Assembly (NCBI RefSeq): GCF_018343775.1
Contig: NZ_CP074349.1
Location: forward strand, 920,001 to 984,000
DNA from: Pseudomonas cichorii
GTDB lineage: Bacteria > Pseudomonadota > Gammaproteobacteria > Pseudomonadales > Pseudomonadaceae
Length of the DNA stretch: 64,000 nt
Direction of reading: 5' to 3'
The position numbers were made by a program, and so were the translations under genes. Every line of letters begins with the position of its first letter. The first letter of the stretch is position 1. Below, in pieces: positions 11,688 through 21,363 of this stretch. Below the pieces are notes generated by a model, which saw only the letters and a program-made list of their open reading frames with translations, did not search any database and had not been told where the DNA came from.

Positions 11688-12132
11688 CGCAATAACCTTT
11701 CGCCCGATGACCGAAGCAGATCTGGATGCGGTATTGAAGATCGAGTATGCCGCCTTCAGTCATCCCTGGACGCGAGGCATCTTTCTCGAAGGCCTGAAAT
11801 CCTATGACATCTGGCTGATGTTCGAGGGCGCGCAACAAGTAGGGCATGGCGTCATTCAGGTCATCATCGATGAAGCGCACTTGCTCAACATTACCGTCAA
11901 GCCTGAGAGCCAGGGCCGCGGTCTGGGGTTGCGTTTGCTTGATCATCTGATGAAACGTGCCTACGAACTCAACGGACGTGAGTGCTTCCTGGAACTGCGC
12001 GACAGTAATCGAGCCGCCTATCGTTTGTATGAAAACTATGGTTTCAACGAGATCGGTCGGCGTCGGGATTACTACCCGGCTGTCGGAGGACGCGAGGATG
12101 CAGTCGTGATGGCCTGTACGCTGCTTGAGTAA
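11680..12132 (+). CDS. rimI: Ribosomal protein S18-alanine N-acetyltransferase RimI
   Basis: 150 aa GNAT acetyltransferase that acetylates the N-terminal alanine of S18. The acetyl-CoA binding motif is visible as VKPESQGRGLGLRLLDHLM, followed by the motif B region ECFLELRDSNRAAYRLYENYGF and a conserved RRDYYPA near the end. Its start lies inside the holD stop region, so the two are co-transcribed. Confidence 0.95.
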   Translation: MSDAITFRPMTEADLDAVLKIEYAAFSHPWTRGIFLEGLKSYDIWLMFEGAQQVGHGVIQVIIDEAHLLNITVKPESQGRGLGLRLLDHLMKRAYELNGRECFLELRDSNRAAYRLYENYGFNEIGRRRDYYPAVGGREDAVVMACTLLE

Positions 12133-12232
12133 TTGCCACCGGCGCAAATAGCTCGCAAGTAGTGGCACCTTGGCGTGACTTGGCGTGTGGAGCGCGAGTC
12201 AAATCTGGGCATCATTATCGAGGCGTCATAGC

Positions 12233-12868
12233 ATGAACGATCTACAAGACCTGATTGATAACAACGAGCGTTGGGCCGATGCGATCAAACAGGAGGACCC
12301 TGAGTTCTTCGCCAAGCTGGCTCGCCAGCAAACCCCTGAATATCTCTGGATCGGCTGCTCGGATGCACGCGTTCCCGCCAACGAGATCGTAGGCATGTTG
12401 CCTGGCGATCTGTTCGTACACCGCAACGTGGCCAACGTTGTGCTGCACACCGACCTGAACTGCCTGTCAGTCATTCAGTACGCGGTTGATGTACTGAAGG
12501 TCAAACACATCCTCGTGACCGGGCACTATGGTTGCGGTGGTGTGCGCGCTTCCATGCAGGACCGTCAGTTCGGCCTGATCGATGGCTGGCTGCGTACGAT
12601 TCGCGACCTGTATTACGAAAAGCGTGAAGAGTTGGCGAAACTGCCGACCGAGGAAGAGCAGGTTGATCGCCTGTGCGAACTCAACGTGATTCAGCAGGTG
12701 GCCAACGTCGGTCATACCAGCATCGTGCAGAACGCCTGGCATCGTGGCCAGAGCCTGTCGGTGCATGGCTGCATCTACGGCATCAAGGATGGCCGCTGGA
12801 AAAGCCTGGACACGACCATCAGCGGCCCTGAGCAACTGCCGCCGCAATACCGCCTGCGTCCTCTGTAA
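12233..12868 (+). CDS. can: Beta-class carbonic anhydrase
   Basis: 211 aa. It interconverts CO2 and bicarbonate in the cytoplasm using a zinc held by Cys-Asp-His-Cys ligands. CSDAR (Cys and Asp ligands) and HYGCGG (His and Cys ligands) are intact. The start ATG at 12233 begins MNDLQDLIDNNERWA, the usual N-terminus; a GTG 48 nt upstream is rejected. P. aeruginosa has a carbonic anhydrase (PA4676, psCA3) next to rimI in the same order. Confidence 0.95.
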   Translation: MNDLQDLIDNNERWADAIKQEDPEFFAKLARQQTPEYLWIGCSDARVPANEIVGMLPGDLFVHRNVANVVLHTDLNCLSVIQYAVDVLKVKHILVTGHYGCGGVRASMQDRQFGLIDGWLRTIRDLYYEKREELAKLPTEEEQVDRLCELNVIQQVANVGHTSIVQNAWHRGQSLSVHGCIYGIKDGRWKSLDTTISGPEQLPPQYRLRPL

Positions 12869-12872
12869 CCCC

Positions 12873-12908
12873 GTGGGAGCGAATTCATTCGCGAATGAAT
12901 TCGCTCAC
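12873..12908. repeat. REP-like palindrome between can and the chemoreceptor
   Basis: A near-perfect palindrome, arms GTGGGAGCGAATTCATTCG and CGAATGAATTCGCTCAC, lies between two convergent genes. The half-site GTGGGAGCGAATTCATTCGC resembles extragenic REP-type elements common in Pseudomonas. It can form a stable hairpin on either strand and probably acts as a bidirectional terminator or mRNA end. Confidence 0.75.
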
Positions 12909-12910
12909 GG

Positions 12911-14593
12911 TTAAAGCACAAACCTCTGCACCATCATGTTCAGATCCGTGGCCAGCATCGACAATGCGTTGCTGGCTACGGTGGTCTGTTGTGCGCCCGA
13001 TGCCGTCTGGCTGGACAGGTCGCGAATGCTGCTCAGGTTACGGTCCACTTCACCGGCCACCTGGGCCTGTTGTTCGGCGGCGCTGGCGATCATCAGGTTG
13101 CGGTCGTTGATGGTCGTGGTCGAGCTGATGATCACCGTCAGGGCTTCACCCGTTGCTGCTGCCTGTTCCAGCGTCTGGTTGGCCTGGGTCGCGGTATGGC
13201 GCAGGGCATTTGCCGTTTCCTGAGTGCTTTGCTGAACACCGTTGATCAACCCTTCGATTTCCGTTGTCGAGGCGCTGGTGCGTTGCGCCAGAGAGCGTAC
13301 TTCATCGGCGACAACCGCAAATCCGCGACCCGCTTCACCGGCCCTTGCAGCCTCAATGGCAGCGTTGAGCGCCAGCAGGTTGGTCTGGTTGGCGATGGCG
13401 CGAATCACATCGAGAATGCTGCTGATATTCTGGGTCCGTTCGGCCAGTCCTTCTGCCTGATGGGAGGAGTCCAGCACATTGCTGGTCAGTTCCTTGATCG
13501 AACTGATGGTGGCCGACAACCTGTCCCGACCTTGTGCTGCCGCGTGATTGGAAGCTTCCGATTCGGTCACGGTATTGCTGGCATTGCCTGCCACTTCCAC
13601 CGCTGCCTGACTCATCTGGTTGACGGCGACGGCGGCCTGTTCGATTTCATTGTTTTGCATCTGCAGGTTGAGCGCGCTGGCCTCTGCGATGGTGCCCATT
13701 TCCTGCACGGACTGGGAAAGCTGGGTCGCTGCGGCATAAATCTGGTCGATGGTGCCGTGCAGGTTGCTGCGCATGCGCCCCAGCATCATGAGCAGTTGCG
13801 CGGGCTCGTCCTTGCCCTGAGGGATGGCCTGTTCGGTCAGGTCGCCTTCGGCGATGGTATTGGCAATGTGCAGCGCATGACGCACGGGATGGATGATGCT
13901 CACGCTCAAGCGCCACGCCAGCAAAAGGGTCAGCGCCAGGGCCAGTCCGATGGCACTCAGGGCGATGATGCGGGTCTGGTTGTAGCTGGCGCTGGCAGCT
14001 TCGACGGCAGTCGCGGCGCTTTGCTTGTTGAGTTCGCGCAGCAGTTGCACCTGCATGTCCATCAGGTCGCCCTGCAAGGACAGCATGGTGTTGGACAGCA
14101 TCCGGGCTTCGTCCAGCTTGTTTTGCTCGATGAGGCCTATCTCGTCCTGAAGGCCGGGCATGAATGCGTTATAGGCTTCCTGCAAGGCGATGATCGAATC
14201 ATGCTCGGTGCCAGCAGGCACACGGGCCAGATAGTCCGTGAAGCCTTTCTCGACTTCATTCTTGAGTTGTTCGACGTTGATCTTGCTGTTGATCACCGCA
14301 CCAGGATCATCGGCATTGGCAATCAGGCGCGTGGTTTCGCTGCGCAGCTTCACCAGGTTGATCGCAATGGCATCGGCCATCGCAATACTGGGCAGGGCGC
14401 CGCTCTCCACGGCTTCTCCCTGATTGCGAATATCCTGCATCTGAAACAGGCAGAAAGCTCCCAGCGCAACCATCAGCAACGAGGTGATGCCGAAACACAG
14501 CACCAGGCGCGAAGTGATCTTGAAGCGGCGCAATACCGTCGTTCCGGATTGCTTGCGCAAAAAACGAGGCAGGAATTTTTTCACGGCAAACAA
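12911..14593 (-). CDS. Methyl-accepting chemotaxis protein (four-helix-bundle sensor)
   Basis: 560 aa. A first membrane segment (about residues 28-50) precedes a periplasmic helical sensor of ~150 residues, a second membrane segment ([19 protein letters not shown]) and a HAMP domain ([21 protein letters not shown]). The cytoplasmic signalling hairpin tip is intact ([19 protein letters not shown], then [15 protein letters not shown]). No pentapeptide CheR tether is seen at the C-terminus. The ligand cannot be deduced. It is downstream of the HD-domain gene on the same strand with a 106-bp gap. Confidence 0.95.
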   Translation of the reverse strand: MFAVKKFLPRFLRKQSGTTVLRRFKITSRLVLCFGITSLLMVALGAFCLFQMQDIRNQGEAVESGALPSIAMADAIAINLVKLRSETTRLIANADDPGAVINSKINVEQLKNEVEKGFTDYLARVPAGTEHDSIIALQEAYNAFMPGLQDEIGLIEQNKLDEARMLSNTMLSLQGDLMDMQVQLLRELNKQSAATAVEAASASYNQTRIIALSAIGLALALTLLLAWRLSVSIIHPVRHALHIANTIAEGDLTEQAIPQGKDEPAQLLMMLGRMRSNLHGTIDQIYAAATQLSQSVQEMGTIAEASALNLQMQNNEIEQAAVAVNQMSQAAVEVAGNASNTVTESEASNHAAAQGRDRLSATISSIKELTSNVLDSSHQAEGLAERTQNISSILDVIRAIANQTNLLALNAAIEAARAGEAGRGFAVVADEVRSLAQRTSASTTEIEGLINGVQQSTQETANALRHTATQANQTLEQAAATGEALTVIISSTTTINDRNLMIASAAEQQAQVAGEVDRNLSSIRDLSSQTASGAQQTTVASNALSMLATDLNMMVQRFVL

Positions 14594-14699
14594 CCCCTAT
14601 AGGCGGCATTTCGAAGAGCCGTTTATAAGGCTGTTATGTGATGTCTTTATGACATCCAATGGTGTCGGGTGATTTTGGCGTCAAAAATCTGCGACATGC

Positions 14700-15353
14700 T
14701 CAGGACGCGCCTATTTCTTCCATCAACTCATCCAGAAACCGCTTCAATCGCGTATGCCTGACCTGCGCCATTTGCGCGCCGGTAGGGGTCTGGAAGCCAT
14801 CGGCCAGATTCAGCAGTTTGGTGTGAAAGTGATCGACCGCAAAATGCTTGTCGTCATAAGGCCGATCGGCCGCCTGAGGGTCCTGCGAATCATAGAGAAA
14901 ACTGCCCATCCGTCCCGATACATAAAACACGCGAGCCACGCCCACCATGCCCATGGCGTCGAGCCGGTCGGCGTCCTGCAGGATTCTGGCTTCGAGTGTC
15001 ACAGGGGTAATGGCTGCCGAAAAACTGTGCGCTTCGATGGCATGGGCCACAGCGGCGATTCGTGTCTCGTCCCAACCCGTTTCGGTCAGCAGCTCCGTTG
15101 CCTTGGCCGCTGCCAGCCGTGAAGCGCTGGCGCGAAAGGGCGAATCCTTTTCGACCGAGACACAGTCATGCAGTACGGTCGCCGCCAGGAGGATTTCCTG
15201 ATCCCCGCCCTCATGATTGCGAATGGCGCAGACGTTCTTCCAGACCCGCAACAAGTGAGAGATATCGTGTGAACCATCGAACCTCTTCGCTTGAGTGTGC
15301 GGGATCAGCAATCTGGCGAGGTCTTGAAAGGGAGCGAAACCGGCGTATGTCAT
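14700..15353 (-). CDS. HD-domain metal-dependent phosphohydrolase
   Basis: 217 aa. The HD signature is visible in order: DISHL (first His), VLHDC (His-Asp) and LQDADRLDAMG (late Asp). This is the YedJ/YpgQ-like group of small HD hydrolases, usually assigned nucleotide or phosphate-ester hydrolysis. The substrate is not determined by sequence. It stands divergent from phnA across a 141-bp intergenic region. Confidence 0.88.
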   Translation of the reverse strand: MTYAGFAPFQDLARLLIPHTQAKRFDGSHDISHLLRVWKNVCAIRNHEGGDQEILLAATVLHDCVSVEKDSPFRASASRLAAAKATELLTETGWDETRIAAVAHAIEAHSFSAAITPVTLEARILQDADRLDAMGMVGVARVFYVSGRMGSFLYDSQDPQAADRPYDDKHFAVDHFHTKLLNLADGFQTPTGAQMAQVRHTRLKRFLDELMEEIGAS

Positions 15354-15494
15354 CGATGAAATCCTGAAGAAACCTGTACAAGTAAAGCACCCTCTGCAAC
15401 GGCGTTCGACAGGGTTGCAGAGCGCTATCCCCCTGAAAACGGAAAAACCCTTTATAATCCATGGTTTTTCCCCACCTTCGATGTGAGAAACGCT

Positions 15495-15836
15495 GTGAGC
15501 TTACCGTCCTGCCCGAAATGCAATTCCGAGTACACCTATGAAGACGGCGCCATGCTGGTCTGCCCGGAATGCGCCCATGAGTGGTCTGCTGACGGCAGCA
15601 GTGCAGAGTCTTCCGAAGATGTGAAAGTCATCAAGGATTCTACCGGCAACGTGCTGCAGGACGGCGACACCATCACCGTGATCAAGGACCTGAAGGTCAA
15701 GGGCTCTTCGTTGGTGGTCAAGGTTGGCACCAAGGTCAAGAATATCCGTCTGGTGGACGGCGACCACGATATCGACTGCAAGATCGACGGCATCGGCGCC
15801 ATGAAACTGAAATCCGAGTTCGTGCGCAAGGTTTGA
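15495..15836 (+). CDS. yjdM: PhnA/YjdM-family zinc-ribbon protein
   Basis: 113 aa. The N-terminal zinc ribbon has CPKC and CPEC, followed by the compact beta domain [23 protein letters not shown] and the C-terminal [11 protein letters not shown] that define this family. Although named for alkylphosphonate uptake, the family is not a demonstrated phosphonate enzyme. The GTG at 15495 gives the family N-terminus (MSLPSCPKC); a GTG four codons upstream is also possible. Confidence 0.92.
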   Translation: MSLPSCPKCNSEYTYEDGAMLVCPECAHEWSADGSSAESSEDVKVIKDSTGNVLQDGDTITVIKDLKVKGSSLVVKVGTKVKNIRLVDGDHDIDCKIDGIGAMKLKSEFVRKV

Positions 15837-15861
15837 GTCTAGTGCTGCATCGCTTGACCTG

Positions 15862-15898
15862 AACGCCTCGCCGGTCGCTTCCCGACCGCGAGGCGTTT
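15862..15898 (+). terminator. Rho-independent terminator after yjdM
   Basis: AACGCCTCGCCGGTCG and CGACCGCGAGGCGTT form a strong stem with a one-base asymmetry around a short loop, followed by TGTGTTTT. Confidence 0.85.
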
Positions 15899-15960
15899 GT
15901 GTTTTAGGTTCATTTGCACCGCGCTAGGGTAGAGTGACGGCTCTTCAAGGAGAGAACCAC

Positions 15961-16404
15961 ATGCCTTCAACCCCCGCGCCTTACTTGCAGGCCGATGAGT
16001 GCGTCGTGCTGTTCGATGGCGTATGCAAACTGTGTAACGGCTGGGCGAAGTTTCTCATCCGGTACGACACTTCCCGGCGTATTCGTCTGGCCACCGTGCA
16101 GTCCACTGAAGGGCAGGCGCTGCTGAAGTGGGCGGGCTTGCCGGTCGATCAGTTCGACACCATGGCGGTGATCGTCAATGACCGCGCGTTGCTGCGCTCC
16201 GATGCCTTTCTGTACGTCATGCGACAGATGCCGGAGCCTTGGTCCTGGCTGGTCGCGTTACGCATTGTGCCGCGCCCCTTGCGCGACTGGGGATACGATC
16301 GCATTGCCTTGAACCGCTATCGCCTGTTTGGTCGTTACGACAGTTGTCTGCTGCCGACGGCCGACCATGAGCAACGCTTTCTCAAGGCCGCGGCCCGTGA
16401 GTGA
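15961..16404 (+). CDS. DCC-family thiol-disulfide oxidoreductase-like protein (DUF393)
   Basis: 147 aa. The defining DxxCxxC motif is present as FDGVCKLCN near residue 20. The ATG at 15961 has a clear AAGGAGAG ribosome site. The stop overlaps the GTG start of the DoxX-like membrane gene, so they are translationally coupled. DCC and DoxX proteins recur together and are thought to act in membrane-linked redox or sulfur chemistry; the reaction is not established here. Confidence 0.88.
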   Translation: MPSTPAPYLQADECVVLFDGVCKLCNGWAKFLIRYDTSRRIRLATVQSTEGQALLKWAGLPVDQFDTMAVIVNDRALLRSDAFLYVMRQMPEPWSWLVALRIVPRPLRDWGYDRIALNRYRLFGRYDSCLLPTADHEQRFLKAAARE

Positions 16405-16786
16405 GTTGCAACGCATTGCCTGGGTCGCCCGTGCCGGTCTGGCACTGATGTTCTTCTACCATGGGCTGGTGCCGAAGATCCTGTGGCTCAGCCCGGGTGA
16501 ACTGGAAATGATCCAGGCCCACGGTTTTGCTGATGCGCGCTGGGTTGCCATGTTGAGTGGTGCTGCGGAAATCGGGCTGGCTGTCTGCTTGCTTTCGGGG
16601 TATTTCAAGCGAGCTTCAGTGATTATCAGTGCGGTCGTGCTCGCCGTGCTGTTGATTGATGTGGCTCTTGTCAGCCCTCACTTTCTTGTTCAGGCGTTCA
16701 ATCCCGTTTCCCTGAACGGGGCCGGTCTGGCCTTGTGCGCCGTGGCCTGGCTGGCCGAGCGCCCGCAACGAAAGCCGGCAGGCTGA
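16397..16786 (+). CDS. DoxX-like small membrane protein
   Basis: 129 aa from the GTG at 16397, which overlaps the DCC gene by 8 nt. There are four predicted membrane segments: ARAGLALMFFYHGLVPKILW, a central MLSGAAEIGLAVCLLSGYF, IISAVVLAVLLIDVALV, and a C-terminal GAGLALCAVAWLAE. The pattern and length match DoxX/DoxX-like proteins. An in-frame ATG at 16367 is the alternative start. Confidence 0.82.
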   Translation: MSELQRIAWVARAGLALMFFYHGLVPKILWLSPGELEMIQAHGFADARWVAMLSGAAEIGLAVCLLSGYFKRASVIISAVVLAVLLIDVALVSPHFLVQAFNPVSLNGAGLALCAVAWLAERPQRKPAG

Positions 16787-16981
16787 ACGGCTACCGGCTG
16801 TCACCGCACAGGCTCACGTGTTGTGATCCATGCGATCCAGACGTAGAATTCGCGTCATCTGGTTGTATCCCCCATACCCACAATAATCCACATCGCACGC
16901 TGCGCTCGTTCATGCATTCACGGGCGGGGCGTTTTTGCGTTTGTTGCCGAAGGGGGCTGGCCTGATTTTGCGGTACAGGTG

Positions 16982-17004
16982 CCATGCAGGATTCATATGC
17001 ATGG
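16982..17004. promoter_or_regulatory. Palindrome upstream of sotB
   Basis: CCATGCA and TGCATGG are 7-bp arms separated by 9 nt, 36 bp before the chosen sotB start. It is a candidate operator; nothing else supports function. Confidence 0.3.
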
Positions 17005-17039
17005 CGAACGGCTACTCCTTTGAGCGTTGCACATTCTTG

Positions 17040-18248
17040 ATGAATACCCCTCCAGAGGTTCGTACCGGTAGCTGGCTTGGCGTGATTGCCCTGGCGCTGG
17101 CTGCCTTCATTTTCAATACAACCGAATTCGTGCCTATTGGCCTGTTGAGCAATATTGGCGAAAGCTTCGACATGACCACGGCGCAGGTCGGCCTGATGCT
17201 GACGATCTATGCCTGGGTCGTTTCGCTGATGTCCCTGCCGATGATGCTGATCACCCGCAACATCGAGCGGCGCAAGTTGCTGATCTGCATCTTCATGCTG
17301 TTTGTCGTGAGCCATATTCTCTCGGCCACGGCTTCAAGCTTCGGCATGTTGCTGGTCAGCCGCGTCGGGATTGCCTTCGCTCACGCGATTTTCTGGTCGA
17401 TCACCGCATCGCTTGCCGTGCGCATTGCGCCGCCGGGCAAGCAGGTCCAGGCATTGGGCTTGCTGGCAACAGGCACTTCGCTGGCCATGGTGCTGGGTAT
17501 TCCGTTGGGACGTGTGCTGGGCGAGGCGCTGGGGTGGCGCACGACCTTCATGGGCATTGCCGGGATTTCCGCGCTGACTGTATTGCTGCTGAGCCGCACG
17601 CTGCCGCTGTTGCCCAGCCAGAACTCCGGCTCGCTCAGAAGCCTGCCGATCCTGTTCAAGCGTCCACGGCTGGTAGCCATCTATGCATTGACCGCGACCG
17701 TCGTCACTGCGCATTTCACTGCTTACAGCTACATCGAGCCCTTTGCCCAGACCGTGGCGCACCTGAGCGGCGAGATGACGACCGTGTTGCTGCTGTTGGC
17801 TGGCGGCGCGGGGATCATCGGTTCCATCGTGTTCAGCCTGTTCAGCAGTCGCTTCCCCAATGGCCTGTTGATCGCATCCATCACATTGGTAGCGCTGTGC
17901 CTGTTGATGCTGCTGCCGTTCTCGAGTCAGGCGGCTGCGCTCGGTTCATTGAGTGTGGTGTGGGGCATGGCCATGATGTGTTTCGGGCTGCTGCTGCAGG
18001 CCAGAGTCCTGACCCTTGCGCCGGATGCTACCGACGTGGCGATGTCGCTGTTTTCGGGCATCTTCAATATCGGGATCGGCGGCGGTGCCCTGCTGGGCAG
18101 CGTGGTGAGCAGCCAGTTGGGCGTTTCAAACGTAGGGATCGTGGGTGGCCTGGTGGCCGTTGGCGGGTTACTGCTGTGCTGCGTGAGTACTTACCTTTTC
18201 AGCAAACAGGATTCTGCTGCTGCGCTGCAGGCCGACAGCAAGTGTTGA
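17040..18248 (+). CDS. sotB: Sugar efflux transporter, SotB-like (MFS)
   Basis: 402 aa, twelve membrane segments. The N-terminal [20 protein letters not shown] and the loop [15 protein letters not shown] are characteristic of the SotB/YdeA branch, which exports L-arabinose and other sugars or their analogues. The start at 17040 ([15 protein letters not shown]) matches the family N-terminus. The frame remains open upstream to 16935, but that extension is arginine/cysteine-rich and unlike the family. Confidence 0.88.
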   Translation: MNTPPEVRTGSWLGVIALALAAFIFNTTEFVPIGLLSNIGESFDMTTAQVGLMLTIYAWVVSLMSLPMMLITRNIERRKLLICIFMLFVVSHILSATASSFGMLLVSRVGIAFAHAIFWSITASLAVRIAPPGKQVQALGLLATGTSLAMVLGIPLGRVLGEALGWRTTFMGIAGISALTVLLLSRTLPLLPSQNSGSLRSLPILFKRPRLVAIYALTATVVTAHFTAYSYIEPFAQTVAHLSGEMTTVLLLLAGGAGIIGSIVFSLFSSRFPNGLLIASITLVALCLLMLLPFSSQAAALGSLSVVWGMAMMCFGLLLQARVLTLAPDATDVAMSLFSGIFNIGIGGGALLGSVVSSQLGVSNVGIVGGLVAVGGLLLCCVSTYLFSKQDSAAALQADSKC

Positions 18249-18255
18249 CCTGATC

Positions 18256-18281
18256 GGGGCTGTTGAGAGATCAACAGCCCC
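18256..18281. terminator. Bidirectional terminator between sotB and pcs
   Basis: A perfect 10-bp stem, GGGGCTGTTG with CAACAGCCCC, and a 6-nt loop between the convergent sotB and pcs genes. Confidence 0.75.
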
Positions 18282-18302
18282 TGCGTTTCCTTCCTCTGGA
18301 CT

Positions 18303-19022
18303 TCAGGCCTTGAGCCTGCCCAGCCACTCCAGGGATGTTCTCCAGATACAGATCCCCATGAAGTAGGCCGACATGGCGAACCACAGCCCCATGATCATCG
18401 GCCCATTGTGTGGGTGGTTGATGATCAGCGAGGCGCTGCACAGCAGCCAGACCGTGGTGACCGCGATATTGATCGGCATGAACTTGCGCACGCGGAACGG
18501 ATGCAGGAATTTCATGCGGGTCAGCGTCAGCAGCGCCAGGCCGACAATGGTCAGGAACGTGACCCAAGGCGTTGGCGACAGAATGTAAAGGCTCAGGGCG
18601 ACCACGTTCCAGGCGGCCGGGAAGCCCTGGAAATAGTTGTCCTTGCTTTTCATGTCGACGTTGCAGAAGCAGAACAGCGACGAGACCAGAATGATCGAGA
18701 TGCTTAACAGCAGGGTGAATTCCGGCAACGGGATATAGCGGTAAATGAACAACGCCGGGATAAAGACGTAGGTCAGATAGTCGATCACCAGATCCAGTGC
18801 CGAGCCGTCGAAGTGCGGCAGTACCGAGTGAGTGTTGACCTTGCGCGCCAGCGAGCCGTCGACGCCGTCCACGATCAGGGCGACGCCCAGCCAGAGCAGA
18901 CAGGCCTTGGGCTCATTATTGAACAGTGCAATGGTTGCCAGAAACGCAAGGACTACGCCTGTGGCGGTAAAGCCGTGAGCACCCCATGCGTTAAGCCTGG
19001 CTATGCGTTGATTGGTTATCAC
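18303..19022 (-). CDS. pcs: Phosphatidylcholine synthase
   Basis: 239 aa integral membrane enzyme that joins choline to CDP-diacylglycerol. The CDP-alcohol phosphotransferase motif appears as DGSLAR, then 12 residues, then GSALDLVID. The 12-residue spacing is the variant known for bacterial Pcs, rather than the usual 8 of the superfamily. It has about seven or eight membrane segments. The start codon is GTG. Choline-dependent PC synthesis is typical of bacteria that associate with eukaryotic hosts. Confidence 0.93.
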   Translation of the reverse strand: MITNQRIARLNAWGAHGFTATGVVLAFLATIALFNNEPKACLLWLGVALIVDGVDGSLARKVNTHSVLPHFDGSALDLVIDYLTYVFIPALFIYRYIPLPEFTLLLSISIILVSSLFCFCNVDMKSKDNYFQGFPAAWNVVALSLYILSPTPWVTFLTIVGLALLTLTRMKFLHPFRVRKFMPINIAVTTVWLLCSASLIINHPHNGPMIMGLWFAMSAYFMGICIWRTSLEWLGRLKA

Positions 19023-19159
19023 GGGACGCTCTCCAGAAAGTAATGCGTGTCAGTGTTACAAATAAGACCTTCAGATTGTGTGAAAACGCAGCAACGCCGG
19101 GCGTAGCAGTGTTCACAAAATCTGGTAGCTACTATCGACCCGGCAATCGCCGATAAGGT

Positions 19160-21175
19160 TCAGCGGTGACTATCGCTCGTTTTGCCGTCATTTTCCAGAA
19201 AACTGCTGTCCGGCGAGGACCGCTCGTCCTTGTACTCTTCCGGTTCGACGAAGCAGGTGGGCGCAGAGCCATTAGCGTTGAGCTGATTGATCAGGGTCGG
19301 TTCGCCACGCTCATTGAAGAAGACCTGGCCGATACCTGCCGAATTCCATAACCGCTCACCGGCCTTGCTGTGTTGCGGCGTGCGCGGAATGACTTTCATG
19401 CGCCGACGTTTGGTGAACCAGTTGAGCGGCGAGCGCGGCGAGTAGAGCCAGCGGTTCAGGCGATCGAAGGTGTCGAGCAGGCGGCGGGGAAACTCGTTCT
19501 TGATGCCGCTGCTGGTGATCTGCCAGATGCGTGGCCCGCCGCTGCGCTTGCGAATCAGGATTTCGTAGACGAACGAATAATGCACGTCTCCGGAAAGGAT
19601 GACGTAGTTCCCCGGCGTCCTGGAATGACCAAAAATGTTGAGAATGACCTGTGCGGCCCCGCGATGCGCCATCCAGTTTTCCGCATCCACCAGCAACGGA
19701 TAACCGAGCCAGCTGAATACCCGCTGGATAGCCTCTATCAGCTTGACCCCGAACACGGGCGCTGGCGACACGATGATTGCGGCCTTGTGGTCGAGCAACT
19801 CTTGCTGCAGTTCGCTGAGCGCTTCCCAGTCCATCAGGCCTGAGGGCTGACTGAAGTTCCACTCACTGCGCCAGCGCCGGGTACGGGTATCGAGCACCAC
19901 CAGCGCCGGGCTGGTAGGTAAAACGTAGTGCCATTGCTGGAAGTGCAGCAGTTTGTCGATCACGGCATCCTGGGTCTTGCTGGCCCAGCGATTGTCATGC
20001 TCCTTGACCTCGGTGCTCAACGCCTCGACCTGCTGGATCAGATCATCAAGCGCATCGGGGTTGTTGCCCCAGCCCTGGCACAGCAGATAGGCGAGCAGGG
20101 CGTTGCCGATGATGCGTTTGGAGAACGGATGGCCGTAGGCGCTTTCTTCCCAATTGGCCGACAGGTTCCAGTCATCGGTGATGTCGTGGTCATCGAAAAT
20201 CATCATGCACGGGAGATGCGCCATCGCTCGTGCAGCGCCACCCAGGCTGTTTCTGAAATCGTCGATCAGGTGCTGCTCTCTGGCATAGCGTTCACGCTGT
20301 TCGGCGTCGAGCTTCGGCATGTCCGGTTCGATCAGCGTCCAGGGTGTTGGCGACCAGACCAGCAGATACATTGCCATGACTTCAGCCAGCGTGACCAGGT
20401 GGTTATCCGCCGAACTGCTGGTGAAAACCGGCTTGCTGACACCGCCAAAGAACCGCTCGCGCAGAGTGTCGTTGCTCTTGAGGGCTGGCAGCAGATCGGC
20501 GCGCTGGTAATAGCTGGCCGGATGCTGATAAAGATCGACGCTGTCATCGACCACCGCGCCTTCAAGCCGCTCCCCGAACAGGCCAAGGCGTTCGATCAAG
20601 GCATGGATTGCACGCAGCATGGGGCCGGCAACGTCGTCGGCGTAAACCTGATCGCCGCTCATCATCAGCAGTGCCGGGCGATCCAGCGGATCTTTGGTAT
20701 CGGCCAGCAGACGATCAACACACAACAGGCCGTCAGTCGCAGGATGATGCGGTTTGCGGCATGAGCCGTGGAGCATATGGTCGATCTTGCTGCGCACCAC
20801 AAAGTTCGGGCTGTCGGTTTCGGCGTACAGCAAATGAGGCGCCCAGTCGGCGATGCCGCTGTGTCGTTCGTCATCGATCAACAGGTCGTAATCGATCAAT
20901 ACATCCTTGGGCAGTTCGGTATCCAGCTTCACGTCAATCAGATGCACAAAGGCATGGCGTCCTACGGCGATGACCTTGCACTGCCCGGCATCAAGAGGAT
21001 AGTCCGTGCAGGTTCGTGCCCCGTTGGCGTCGGTAAATTGCAAGCGCAAGGTCAGGGAAAGCGCTTGTGACCCTGTCAGCCATAGCACCAGACGGTTTGC
21101 TTCCTGACGACGCAAGAGAGGGCCAGCGAGTACAGCGGGTAGGGGTGGAAGCTTTTCGGCGGGGGGTACGGACAT
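19160..21175 (-). CDS. PhoD-like metallophosphatase family protein
   Basis: 671 aa. Metal-binding motifs of a calcineurin-like/PhoD phosphatase are visible: MLHGSCRKPHH, MMSGDQVYADD, MIFDDHDITDDWN and LSGDVHYSFVYE. The N-terminal ~100 residues resemble a beta-sandwich accessory domain. There is no clear signal peptide or Tat motif at the chosen start, unlike classical secreted PhoD, so a cytoplasmic location is possible. It lies between pcs and the TonB receptor on the same strand, but a strong terminator separates it from the receptor. Confidence 0.85.
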   Translation of the reverse strand: MSVPPAEKLPPLPAVLAGPLLRRQEANRLVLWLTGSQALSLTLRLQFTDANGARTCTDYPLDAGQCKVIAVGRHAFVHLIDVKLDTELPKDVLIDYDLLIDDERHSGIADWAPHLLYAETDSPNFVVRSKIDHMLHGSCRKPHHPATDGLLCVDRLLADTKDPLDRPALLMMSGDQVYADDVAGPMLRAIHALIERLGLFGERLEGAVVDDSVDLYQHPASYYQRADLLPALKSNDTLRERFFGGVSKPVFTSSSADNHLVTLAEVMAMYLLVWSPTPWTLIEPDMPKLDAEQRERYAREQHLIDDFRNSLGGAARAMAHLPCMMIFDDHDITDDWNLSANWEESAYGHPFSKRIIGNALLAYLLCQGWGNNPDALDDLIQQVEALSTEVKEHDNRWASKTQDAVIDKLLHFQQWHYVLPTSPALVVLDTRTRRWRSEWNFSQPSGLMDWEALSELQQELLDHKAAIIVSPAPVFGVKLIEAIQRVFSWLGYPLLVDAENWMAHRGAAQVILNIFGHSRTPGNYVILSGDVHYSFVYEILIRKRSGGPRIWQITSSGIKNEFPRRLLDTFDRLNRWLYSPRSPLNWFTKRRRMKVIPRTPQHSKAGERLWNSAGIGQVFFNERGEPTLINQLNANGSAPTCFVEPEEYKDERSSPDSSFLENDGKTSDSHR

Positions 21176-21301
21176 CCTGGGTTCAGGCTCTGACTGAATT
21201 TCGACCAGAAATGGTAACGCAGGCTGTGTGAAAAATTCCTCCAGGCGCTGTCAGGCATTCGGAACAGAATGTTTCAAAACGATACCGAAGAGCGGGCATG
21301 A

Positions 21302-21336
21302 AAAAGCCGATGCCAGAGGGTCTGGCATCGGCTTTT
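21302..21336 (-). terminator. Terminator after the TonB receptor gene
   Basis: AAAAGCCGATGCCAG and CTGGCATCGGCTTTT make a perfect 15-bp stem with a 5-nt loop, 28 bp past the receptor stop codon on the minus strand. Confidence 0.9.
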
Positions 21337-21363
21337 GTGGAGCGGATCAACTCGTCAGAGGTA

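Noticed and set aside
12873..12908. Insertion-sequence terminal repeat
   Set aside because: There is no transposase or second copy; the form and place fit a REP-like extragenic palindrome.
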